In this document: one piece after another, positions 1 through 7,365 of the stretch
Position numbering within the stretch: the first letter of the stretch is position 1
Layout of the letters: each line of letters starts with the position of its first letter
Origin: JAGWBD01 sp965197455
GTDB taxonomy: Bacteria; Chloroflexota; Anaerolineae; Aggregatilineales; Phototrophicaceae
Length of the DNA stretch: 64,000 nt
Direction of reading: 5' to 3'
Assembly (NCBI GenBank): GCA_965197455.1
Contig: OZ240208.1
Span: 992,001-1,056,000, forward strand
Notes under the pieces: generated by a model
Databases searched by the model: none
The model's input: only the letters and a program-made list of their open reading frames with translations
Told to the model about the DNA's origin: nothing
Program-made: the position numbers and the translations under genes

Positions 1-392
1 CGCGGAGCTGTCCGTTTCAGGCGCTGCGCCAACTCGTCAATGCTGTTGTCTGACAGCACATCCCCTTTCCAGTGCCACACGGCAACACGTTCGTCATAAG
101 GCGTTTGCGCCTGCTCGGGCTGCTGGGGCAGGTCTTCGACCGGCTCGAAATCCACGATGAAGGTGGCCAGCCAGCCAGTTTTACGCCCCTGCTCTACCCA
201 CACCCAGCCATTCTCTGTCCGCGTCTTCGGGTAGTAGCGCAGAACGCTATTGCCCATAATGTTGCCTGTATCACGATAGGGTTCGCCAGGGCCGTTGCGC
301 AGGTTGGCCCAGGCGCCGGTTGTGTTGGCAATGGCGCTTTGTGGCGCGCCAGCATCTTCCGGTCTGGAAACCGGAGCAGGGACCGGACCCAT
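1..392 (-). CDS. SH3-domain protein, N-terminal part (runs off window)
   Basis: Minus-strand frame open to the window edge, 130 codons visible. The start is the ATG at 392, preceded by GGAGGA at a good distance; a GTG directly behind the selD stop is an alternative in the same frame. After a short Pro-rich start, residues about 20-85 look like a bacterial SH3b domain (ANLRNGPGEPY, then GWVWVEQ and GWLATFIVDFEP). The region after it (RVAVWHWKGDVLSDNSIDEL) may begin a second, possibly TIM-barrel, domain, but too little is visible to name it. No signal peptide is seen. It lies 51 bases downstream of selD on the same strand. SH3b domains usually bind cell-wall or peptide ligands; the function here is not known. 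Confidence 0.6.
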   Translation of the reverse strand, partial: MGPVPAPVSRPEDAGAPQSAIANTTGAWANLRNGPGEPYRDTGNIMGNSVLRYYPKTRTENGWVWVEQGRKTGWLATFIVDFEPVEDLPQQPEQAQTPYDERVAVWHWKGDVLSDNSIDELAQRLKRTAP

Positions 393-443
393 CAATTCCT
401 CCGTTTCAGAAGCTAAAGAAAGCAGGCATCTGGATGCAGGCAC

Positions 444-1496
444 CTACCCGTTGATGACGCACACCTGACCCGTGCCCGGGACGACTTCTCCAATGATCCG
501 GGCTACGTCACCGGCCTCCAGCAGCGAGTCCAGCAATGCCTGCGCCTGCTCCGGCGCTGCTGCCATCAGCAGACCGCCCGAAGTCTGTGGATCGTGCAGC
601 ATGTTGGCTGCAACCGCATCCAGGCCCGGCGCAAGCGTTGTCCAGCGTCCGAAATACTCCTGATTGCGCGAAGTGCCGCCAGGCGCGTAACCCGCCAACG
701 CACATTCATATGCTCCAGGCAACCAGCCCAGGGCAGCAAAGTCAATGACGAAATCCAGCGCAGCGCTGCGCAGCATCTCGTGCGCATGGCCTGCCAAACC
801 AAATCCGGTAATGTCGGTCATGGCGTGTACCTCATGCGCGCGCGCCACCCGCGCTGCGTCACGGTTCAGGCGACTCATGCTCGCCACCGCCGCTGCAAGC
901 TGGGCGGGATCGGATTGCTGCCGCTTCAGCGCAGTCGTCAGCAGACCGGTGCCCAGCGCTTTGGTGAGCAGGAGCCGGTCGCCAGGCCTGGCGCCGCCCT
1001 TGGTGAGCAGGTCCTGCGGCGCCACCAGGCCAGTGACAGCAAGCCCGTACTTCGGCTCATCGTCTGTGACCGTATGGCCGCCGGCGATCACTGCGCCCGC
1101 CTCCAGCACCTTCTCTGCGCCCCCGCGCAGTATCTCCGCCTGCACGTTTGCGTCCAGCGACTCCGGAAAGGCAACCAGGTTGAGCGCCAGGATGGCTTCG
1201 CCACCCACAGCGTAGACATCGCTGAGCGCATTGGCTGCCGCGATCGCGCCAAAGTCATAGGGGTCATCCACCACCGGAGGGAAGAAGTCCACCGTGGTCA
1301 CCAGCGCGCGCCCGTCGTCCAGGCGCCAGACAGCGGCGTCATCCGGTTCGTTCAGTCCGGCCAGCAGTTGTGGGTAGTTCTCACTTGCGAACAGCGTACG
1401 AAGTGGCTGCAAAACTTGCGCCAGGTCACCAGGACCACATTTCGACGCTCAGCCGGCGCTGCCCGCCAGGCTGGTCAGCCGTAATTCCTCGCTCAT
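444..1496 (-). CDS. selD: selenide, water dikinase SelD, probable selenoprotein with in-frame UGA
   Basis: Makes monoselenophosphate from selenide and ATP for selenocysteine and selenouridine synthesis. Read from the ATG at 1496 the frame passes a TGA at 1449-1451 and then continues in frame to the recognisable SelD body. This puts Sec at residue 16 in the sequence LAGSAG-U-ASKCG. In E. coli SelD the essential Cys17 and Lys20 have the same spacing, as U16 and K19 do here. Downstream are the conserved DDAAV, TTVDFFPPVVDDP, AGGHTVTDDEP, MTDITGFGLAGH and DPQTSGG segments. The 350-residue total matches the usual length (E. coli 347). Starting after the TGA would remove the catalytic loop. The region upstream has GGGGA six bases before the ATG and a promoter. 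A plausible SECIS hairpin follows the UGA. SelA, SelB and tRNA-Sec are not in the window. Confidence 0.9.
1418..1451 (-). promoter_or_regulatory. candidate bacterial SECIS element in selD
   Basis: Starting at the UGA (1451-1449), the transcript can form an outer GCG/CGC pairing (1448-1446 with 1420-1418) and an apical stem GGUC/GACC (1436-1433 with 1427-1424) closing a five-base loop CUGGU. The apical stem begins 12 bases after the UGA, close to the position in E. coli fdhF. The loop carries the GGU type of motif that SelB recognises there. The pairing was found by eye; folding energy was not calculated. Confidence 0.6.
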
Positions 1497-1531
1497 TTTC
1501 ATCCCCGTTTCCACTCTTGTCGGCTCATTCA

Positions 1532-1560
1532 AGTATAGGGAAAAGCCGGAATTCTGACAA
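1532..1560 (-). promoter_or_regulatory. selD promoter
   Basis: On the minus strand, TTGTCA (1560-1555), 17 bases, then TATACT (1537-1532). The predicted start of transcription lies about 30 bases before the ATG at 1496. This supports translation starting upstream of the in-frame TGA. Confidence 0.65.
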
Positions 1561-1605
1561 GCAGCCTTGCCAGTTTCGTGACATTCGTCCAACAAAATCA
1601 AATGC

Positions 1606-1634
1606 TTGCGCAGGTGTAGCGACTGCGTTATGCT
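1606..1634 (+). promoter_or_regulatory. tRNA-Pro promoter
   Basis: TTGCGC (1606-1611), 17 bases, TATGCT (1629-1634). The -10 box ends ten bases before the mature tRNA 5' end. It is arranged back to back with the selD promoter. Confidence 0.55.
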
Positions 1635-1644
1635 GAAACGTATT

Positions 1645-1718
1645 CGGGGCGTGGCGCAGCCCGGTAGCGCGCTTGCATGGGGTGCAAGAGGCCCCCGGTT
1701 CGAATCCGGGCGCCCCGA
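1645..1718 (+). tRNA. tRNA-Pro (anticodon GGG)
   Basis: Complete cloverleaf. The acceptor arms are CGGGGCG (1645-1651) and CGCCCCG (1711-1717), with discriminator A1718. The D arm holds GCGCAGC...GGTAGCGC, the anticodon stem is CTTGC/GCAAG around the seven-base loop ATGGGGT, and the T arm contains GGTTCGAATCC. The loop gives anticodon GGG, reading CCC/CCU. The first base C1 is typical of bacterial tRNA-Pro. CCA is not encoded; the next bases are CTG. Confidence 0.96.
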
Positions 1719-1823
1719 CTGGCCTGGCAGCAAAATTCATTTTCGCGGGAGCGGTCTTCCTGTCCAGGCTTTCACGCGAAGACCTTGTCCCTTTCGACAT
1801 AGGTGTTCACCAGGAGAGTAACA

Positions 1824-3548
1824 ATGAGACGGACATTGAGTTTTGCACTGACTTTACTGGCGCTGATCCTGCTGGCTGTGCCGGCCATGGCTCAGGAAGG
1901 TGGCATCATCGTTCGGGGCAACGCCGGTGGTGACCCTTCGGCGCTCGACCCTCTTATTTCAAATGATACGACGGCGGCAGACATTCAGGCGTTGCTCTTC
2001 CCGAGTCTGTTGAATGTGGATCCTGCAACTGCCAGCTTCGTCAACGGACCGGGTCAGGGTGTGTTTGCCACAGGCTGGGAAATCTCCGAAGACGGCACGA
2101 CCTATACCATCAGCCTGCGTGAAGACATGTACTGGTCCGACGGTGAGCAAATTACCGCTGATGATGTGATGTTCGTCTGGAGGGCCATCAATGATGAGAC
2201 TGTTGACTCACCTCTGAGCTTCATCACTGACACGGTCTCGGACGTGCAAATGGTCGATGATTTCACTGTCGCCGTATCCTTCGCCGAGGCGGACTGTGAT
2301 GCCCTTAGCGACGCCGGTGGCCTCCAGCCCTACCCCTCGCACATTGCGCCGGAAGACCTGTCCACCCTGCCGGACATGGAGTTCAACCAAAATCTCTATG
2401 TCAGCTCCGGACCCTATTCCTTTGGCGAAATGCGGCCGGCCGAGGCAATCACACTCGTCGCCAACCAGGACTGGCCCGATGCTGCACTGGGCTATGTCAA
2501 CAACGATGGTGTTGTGTCGCTTAGCGTACCGGACCTGACGGTCATGGTGGAGCGATTCCTGGCCGGTGAGCTGAGCGTCATCTCCGGACCACAGGAATCC
2601 CGCCGCGTGGACATTTACGCCGCCGAAGATGCAGGCGATGTGACGGTTTATACTTATCCTGGCAATGCCTGGGACTACCTCGCCTTCAACCTGGCTGACC
2701 CCGAAAATCCGCAAGACGCCGCGGACGCAGATGGCAATTCCATCGACCAGGGCGAGCACCCGGTCTTCGGCAACACGGAGAGCGGACGCGACGTCCGCCG
2801 TGCGCTGAATCTGGCGCTGGATGTCAATGACATTATCGAGCGTGCCACATTCGGCGAGGGTACGCGCATGGCCTCGCACCTGGTACCCGCCAGTTGGGCG
2901 CTGGATTCAACTCTCGAGCCAATCCCGCTGAACGTGGAACTTGCCCAGGAAATGCTGGATGCAGCCGGCTGGGTCAGCTCTGACCCCGCCGATCCCTCCA
3001 GCGTGCGCGTCTGCCAGGGTTGTGGCACGACCGAGGATGGGGCAGAGATGCGCTTTGAGCTCATGACCAACGAGGAGAATGCGCGTCGCACGGCCATCAT
3101 CACCATCGCCCAGGAAAGCTGGGACAAGATCGGCGTCAAGGCCGAGATTCAGACGCTGGAGTTTTTCACCATGCTCGACGTTCTGTTCTCGCAGACTTTT
3201 GATGCCTACGTCATTGGCTGGCGCAACGGCTATCCCGACCGCCCCGACGGCACGCAGCTGTTCACTCCCGCCAGCGACATCATAGGTGGCTGCAGCAACT
3301 GTATGTCCTACAACAACCCGGCCTTCACCGAGTTGAACGAGGCAGCGCGCGTGCTGCCTGGCTGTGAAATTGAGGCGCGCAAGGCGCTCTACGCCGAGGC
3401 GCAGCAAATCACCCAGGACGACACGCCCTACATCTTCATGTTCGTACGCAACGGCTTCTACGCTGCTCGCAGCGAGGTCTCCGGCTTTGACCCAGAGCCT
3501 TCCCAGATGTTGTGGAACATCGACACCTGGTCAGTTATGGCTCCCTGA
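1824..3548 (+). CDS. peptide/oligopeptide ABC transporter substrate-binding protein
   Basis: 574-residue SBP_bac_5 family protein, secreted to capture a peptide or similar solute for the two permeases that follow. Residues 1-23 form a signal peptide ending AMA before QEGG; there is no lipobox Cys. Family segments include LDPLISNDTTAADIQALLF, GTTYTISLREDMYWSDGEQ and ADDVMFVW. The ATG at 1824 is chosen for the AGGAGAG just upstream; a GTG at 1803 is less likely. Oddities are two CxxC pairs in the C-terminal lobe (CQGC and CSNC) plus further Cys residues, which could form disulfides or bind metal. It heads an importer operon; a hairpin separates it from the permeases. The true substrate cannot be read from the sequence. 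Confidence 0.9.
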   Translation: MRRTLSFALTLLALILLAVPAMAQEGGIIVRGNAGGDPSALDPLISNDTTAADIQALLFPSLLNVDPATASFVNGPGQGVFATGWEISEDGTTYTISLREDMYWSDGEQITADDVMFVWRAINDETVDSPLSFITDTVSDVQMVDDFTVAVSFAEADCDALSDAGGLQPYPSHIAPEDLSTLPDMEFNQNLYVSSGPYSFGEMRPAEAITLVANQDWPDAALGYVNNDGVVSLSVPDLTVMVERFLAGELSVISGPQESRRVDIYAAEDAGDVTVYTYPGNAWDYLAFNLADPENPQDAADADGNSIDQGEHPVFGNTESGRDVRRALNLALDVNDIIERATFGEGTRMASHLVPASWALDSTLEPIPLNVELAQEMLDAAGWVSSDPADPSSVRVCQGCGTTEDGAEMRFELMTNEENARRTAIITIAQESWDKIGVKAEIQTLEFFTMLDVLFSQTFDAYVIGWRNGYPDRPDGTQLFTPASDIIGGCSNCMSYNNPAFTELNEAARVLPGCEIEARKALYAEAQQITQDDTPYIFMFVRNGFYAARSEVSGFDPEPSQMLWNIDTWSVMAP

Positions 3549-3570
3549 CCTGAACCTGCGCTTCACAAGC

Positions 3571-3595
3571 CACCCCCTCCATCACGGAGGGGGTG
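3571..3595 (+). terminator. intercistronic hairpin after the binding-protein gene
   Basis: Perfect ten-pair stem CACCCCCTCC/GGAGGGGGTG (3571-3580 with 3586-3595) with a five-base loop. It lacks a real T tract (GCACTTTATG follows). It could be a partial terminator or a 3' stabiliser that keeps binding-protein mRNA in excess over permease mRNA, as is common in ABC importer operons. Confidence 0.55.
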
Positions 3596-3630
3596 CACTT
3601 TATGCCCCAGCCCGGTAACAGGTGGCTGAT

Positions 3631-4713
3631 ATGGCGAAGTTTGTTTTTAGAAGACTGTTGCAGGCGATTCCAACCTTGCTCGGCATCAGTGTGCTGACCT
3701 ACGTCCTGATGCTGGCGGCGCCCGGTGGGCCCGTCGCCGCACTTGCCTTCGGCCCCAACACGACCCCCCAGGAACGCGCAAGGGTCGCAGCGCGCCTCGG
3801 TGTCAATGACCCCTTCTATCTGCAGTATGTGCGCTGGCTGCTGGGCGACGACTGGCTGCGCTGGGACAGCGACGGTGATGGCCTGGCTGATCAGGCCTTT
3901 CTGATTCCCCTGGACGCTGACGGGGACGGTGAACCCGAGCCGCCTGGCACACGCAAGGGAATTGTGCGCGGCGACTTCGGTCGTTCCTTCTATCAGGGGC
4001 GACGCCAGGTCCTGCCCATCCTCTTGGAACGCGTGGCGGCTACCCTTGAGCTGGGCGCAGCTTCCCTTGCCATCGGCCTGTCGCTCGGCATCCCGGTGGG
4101 CGTGCTGGCCGCCGTCAACCGTGGCGGCCTCTTCGATACAATTTCCCGCGTGATGGCGGTGGTCTTCAACGCCTTGCCCAGCTTTTGGCTGGGTCTGTTG
4201 CTGTTGCTGGTCTTCGGCGGTACTGGTCTGGGACTGTTGCCTATGGGCAATCGCTGCGGTGTCATACTTCTCGGCGGCTGTCCACCCTTCTGGTTGCGTG
4301 TCGAGTACCTCGTTCTGCCCGTATTCGTCATCGCAACTGGTGGTATCGCCGGCTTTTCCCGCTTTATGCGCGCCTCGCTGCTGGATGTCAGCAGCCAGGA
4401 CTACATCCGCACCGCGCGCTCCCGTGGCCTGAGCGAACGCGCAGTCTGGTTCCGCCATGGCGTCCGCAACGCCCTCATCCCCATCGCCACCTTTCTGGGG
4501 CCGGCCTTCACCGGCATTCTTGGCGGTGCCGCCATCACTGAAACCATCTTTGCCTGGCCGGGCCTGGGGAGACTCGCGGTAAATTCGGTCACGCAAAAGG
4601 ATTACCCCATCGTCATGGCCGTGGTCATGTTCGCCGCGGTCGCAACTATTTTGGGCTATCTGCTCTCCGACATCCTCTACGCCCTGATTGACCCGCGCAT
4701 CCGGTTGCACTAG
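3631..4713 (+). CDS. peptide-type ABC transporter permease (DppB/OppB family)
   Basis: 360-residue inner-membrane permease. It begins with the usual FRRLLQAIPTLLGISVLTY helix and carries the BPD_transp_1 domain with the coupling-helix segment DYIRTARSRGLSERAVWFRH. The ATG at 3631 is preferred (AGGTGG five bases upstream) over a GTG nine bases earlier. Between the first helix and the core lies an extracytoplasmic insert with two calcium-loop-like motifs, DSDGDG (residues 79-84) and DADGDG (95-100). These resemble EF-hand or thrombospondin type 3 loops; calcium binding is inference. It pairs with the DppC-type permease 20 bases downstream. No ATPase gene is adjacent. Confidence 0.9.
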   Translation: MAKFVFRRLLQAIPTLLGISVLTYVLMLAAPGGPVAALAFGPNTTPQERARVAARLGVNDPFYLQYVRWLLGDDWLRWDSDGDGLADQAFLIPLDADGDGEPEPPGTRKGIVRGDFGRSFYQGRRQVLPILLERVAATLELGAASLAIGLSLGIPVGVLAAVNRGGLFDTISRVMAVVFNALPSFWLGLLLLLVFGGTGLGLLPMGNRCGVILLGGCPPFWLRVEYLVLPVFVIATGGIAGFSRFMRASLLDVSSQDYIRTARSRGLSERAVWFRHGVRNALIPIATFLGPAFTGILGGAAITETIFAWPGLGRLAVNSVTQKDYPIVMAVVMFAAVATILGYLLSDILYALIDPRIRLH

Positions 4714-4733
4714 CCTGCGCCAGGGAGACGAGC

Positions 4734-5648
4734 ATGGCTGCACCAGTGTCGCTTGGGGCTCCATTGCCCGCAAACGAGGGCGGCGAACGTCAGGAGACCC
4801 CTTCGCTGTTCCAGTTGGCCATGCATCGTCTGTGGCGCGACCGGCTCAGCATGATTGCGATTGGCGTGCTGGTTTTGCTGACCCTGTTCTCTTTTGGCGC
4901 GCCGGTCATCAATTCACTGCTGGGAACCAACAGCCGCAGTATCGTCTCGGATTCCTTCCTGCCGCCCCTCTCCCCCGGACATCTGCTGGGGGCCGACGAC
5001 ATCGGGCGTGACCACCTCGCGCGTCTGCTGGAGGCCGGCCAGGTCTCGCTGGCGATCGGCTTTCTGGCGGCCTTCCTTTCCCTGGTAATCGGCGTTTCGC
5101 TGGGTCTGGTCACAGGTTACTTCGGCGGGTTTGTCGACGATGCAGTCATCTGGCTGATTACGACCATTAACTCAGTGCCCCTGTTTTTCATCATCCTCAT
5201 CGTTGCCGGCATCCTTTCGCCAGGTATGTCAACCCTGATCGTCGTGCTCGGTGTCCTTGGCTGGACGGGCACGGCCAGACTGGTACGCGGGGAGACGCTG
5301 GGCCTGCGCGAGCGTGAATTCGTCATCAGCGCGCGCGCCATCGGCGCCAACCGCGGACGCATCATGTTCTCCCACATCCTGCCCAATCTCATTTCCATCA
5401 TCCTGATCAACCTGGCGATCGACATCGGCATCATCATCCTCATCGAGGCCGCTCTCAGCTTTCTGGGCGTAGGCGTCAAACCGCCCCAGGCGACCTGGGG
5501 CAACATGCTCACCAACGCCAGGGGATTCTTCACGCACGGGCCGCACCTGGTCTTCTGGCCAGGCTTTCTCATTTTCGTGACGGTGCTGTGTCTGTACGTG
5601 CTTGGGGATGGACTGCGCGACGCCTTCGACCCGACAACTGTCGACTGA
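4734..5648 (+). CDS. peptide-type ABC transporter permease (DppC/OppC family)
   Basis: 304-residue inner-membrane protein, second half of the permease pair. It has an N-terminal cytoplasmic stretch, a first helix (about residues 38-58), the segment HLLGADDIGRDHLARLLEAG typical of DppC/OppC, then the five-helix BPD_transp_1 core with the coupling segment REFVISARAIGANRGRIMFSHILPN. The start ATG follows GGGAGACGAGC. The operon ends here without DppD/DppF-type ATPases, so energy-coupling subunits must be encoded elsewhere or shared. Confidence 0.92.
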   Translation: MAAPVSLGAPLPANEGGERQETPSLFQLAMHRLWRDRLSMIAIGVLVLLTLFSFGAPVINSLLGTNSRSIVSDSFLPPLSPGHLLGADDIGRDHLARLLEAGQVSLAIGFLAAFLSLVIGVSLGLVTGYFGGFVDDAVIWLITTINSVPLFFIILIVAGILSPGMSTLIVVLGVLGWTGTARLVRGETLGLREREFVISARAIGANRGRIMFSHILPNLISIILINLAIDIGIIILIEAALSFLGVGVKPPQATWGNMLTNARGFFTHGPHLVFWPGFLIFVTVLCLYVLGDGLRDAFDPTTVD

Positions 5649-5672
5649 TAGCGCCGCCCGGCCAGCAGGTTG

Positions 5673-7205
5673 TCAATTCACCTTTAGCACATTCGGTTGC
5701 CGGCAAGTTCTGTAGTCCGCGCCAATGATGACCTCGTAGTCGACTTCCCGTTCCGCATCCACACTGACGAAGATCTGCTCGTCCGGGATGCCAAGCAGCT
5801 TCGCTATGCGTGCTTTTTGGCTCCCCTTGGTGGCGCCACTGAAGTCATATAGCGTCGTATGCGCCCTGCTTCTATCCAGTGCGGAGCCCGCTGCAGTGGC
5901 GTTCAGGCCGTCGCGCACGAGCTGGCTGGCAGCAATGCTGTCGCGCGCCGGCAACGAACTGCCGTTCAACACGCGGATTCCCGGCCCTGCCAACCTCAGT
6001 CGCTTGTCAGTGGGCGGCTGATAGAATTCGCGCAATACGGGCAGCAGGTCTTCGTAGACCGGCAACAGCACCTCTGCACCGGCAGACGTTCTCCAGGGGA
6101 TCGTGTGGCGACCCAGCACCAGAGTATGGTAGACAATATCGTCAGGTGCCAGACCCAGGCCGACTGGCAGCAGGCTGGCCAGGACATCGACGGCCAGGTC
6201 TGAATGCACCAACGTCTGCGCCAGTTGCCACAGCCGGTACAGCTCACCCGGATTCTGCAGCTGACCGCTGTTGCGCAGCCGGCTCCAGACACCACGTAAA
6301 ATCTGTTGCTGCCTGCGCCCTCGTTCGAGGTCCGTGACTCCGCGTCGTGAGCGCGCGTACCACAGCGCTTCCAGACCGTCGAATTCGTAGACGCCGGCAT
6401 CCAGCACCGCATACACATCATCGACCATGCGCGCCTCATCCGGCAAACGCGTGTCCTCGTGCTCCTTGTCCTTGATGGCACATTCCACCACAATCTCGAC
6501 GCCATCTACAAAGTCGACCACCTGTTGCAAGCCACCAAAGTCAATCAGCACGTGATAATGCACGTTGATGCCGAAATTGTACAGAATCGTCTGTCGCAAC
6601 AGATCAAAGCCACCGAGCGTCCAGCCGCCCAATTCACCATGCCCATAAATCCTGTTCATCCGCTGCATACCCCAGGCGGGCACCCAGACGAGCAGGTCGC
6701 GCGGCAGGCTTAACAGCGCAGCTGTGCCCGTCGTGCGATTGACAGACAGCACAATGATTGTGTCGGTACGCTGGTTCGCGTAGCCGAGTTCGGAGTCACT
6801 GCCCAGCAACAGAATGTTAACGAGGTCATTGCCCTGCCGGTCAATCGGTTGCAAGCGCGGCGGAACAGCCGTGACATCAATATGCCCGGGCTTCGGATCA
6901 CCATAAAACTGAACAGTGGGAAGCGGTGGCAGCGGTGCTTCAGTCAATACGGCTGGAGTAGCCTGCTGCGACCGAGCCGGCGCGACCCTTGCCGCCAACA
7001 GATGATTCGAAGCCGTGGACGCTCCTTCAGTCGCCGCGATCTCTGTAGCAATTCGGGCCACCTGATCCTGCTGCCCAGAGACATAAGCGCGTTCTTCCAG
7101 CCAACGCCGCAGCTCTGCCAAAGTGAACGCCAGCGTCAGAAGAATCAGGGCCAGCAGCAACAGGGGCAAAGCTTTGGCAAACAGCAGATGGATGAGATTG
7201 CGCAT
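5673..7205 (-). CDS. LytR-CpsA-Psr (LCP) family protein with LytR_C domain
   Basis: 510 residues. An N-terminal membrane anchor (about 7-30) is followed by a linker, then an LCP domain from NILLLGSD through RTDTIIVLSVNR, LSLPRDLLVWVP and ALWYARSRRGVTDLERGRRQQ, and a C-terminal LytR_C-type domain from about residue 395 (GIRVLNGSSLPARDS). LCP enzymes attach glycopolymers to peptidoglycan or handle phospholipid-linked glycans outside the membrane. The conserved Arg and Asp residues of the LCP pocket appear intact. ATG at 7205 is used; a TTG one codon earlier is possible. No clear Shine-Dalgarno is visible. A TATACT -10 box (7246-7241) lies about 35 bases upstream with a poor -35. It is divergent from the beta-lactamase-fold gene. 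Confidence 0.88.
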   Translation of the reverse strand: MRNLIHLLFAKALPLLLLALILLTLAFTLAELRRWLEERAYVSGQQDQVARIATEIAATEGASTASNHLLAARVAPARSQQATPAVLTEAPLPPLPTVQFYGDPKPGHIDVTAVPPRLQPIDRQGNDLVNILLLGSDSELGYANQRTDTIIVLSVNRTTGTAALLSLPRDLLVWVPAWGMQRMNRIYGHGELGGWTLGGFDLLRQTILYNFGINVHYHVLIDFGGLQQVVDFVDGVEIVVECAIKDKEHEDTRLPDEARMVDDVYAVLDAGVYEFDGLEALWYARSRRGVTDLERGRRQQQILRGVWSRLRNSGQLQNPGELYRLWQLAQTLVHSDLAVDVLASLLPVGLGLAPDDIVYHTLVLGRHTIPWRTSAGAEVLLPVYEDLLPVLREFYQPPTDKRLRLAGPGIRVLNGSSLPARDSIAASQLVRDGLNATAAGSALDRSRAHTTLYDFSGATKGSQKARIAKLLGIPDEQIFVSVDAEREVDYEVIIGADYRTCRQPNVLKVN

Positions 7206-7305
7206 CAAGTTATTTGCGGATTGCGACCGGACATGCGCACAGTATAACGGTCAGAGTGCCACAATCCAGTTCCGCTTCCATAGCTCGGACGAAAGCCACA
7301 AGCCG

Positions 7306-7334
7306 TTGACGTCAACGATGCGCGCGACTAGACT
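7306..7334 (+). promoter_or_regulatory. promoter of the beta-lactamase-fold gene
   Basis: TTGACG (7306-7311), 17 bases, TAGACT (7329-7334), ending 31 bases before the ATG at 7366. Confidence 0.6.
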
Positions 7335-7365
7335 CGCTTTCCCGGCTACTCTGACAGGAGCGCGA

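Noticed and set aside
444..1412. SelD beginning after the TGA with a TTG start
   Set aside because: This would lack the catalytic loop (U16, K19) and has no SD; reading through the TGA gives a normal-length SelD with a promoter and hairpin.
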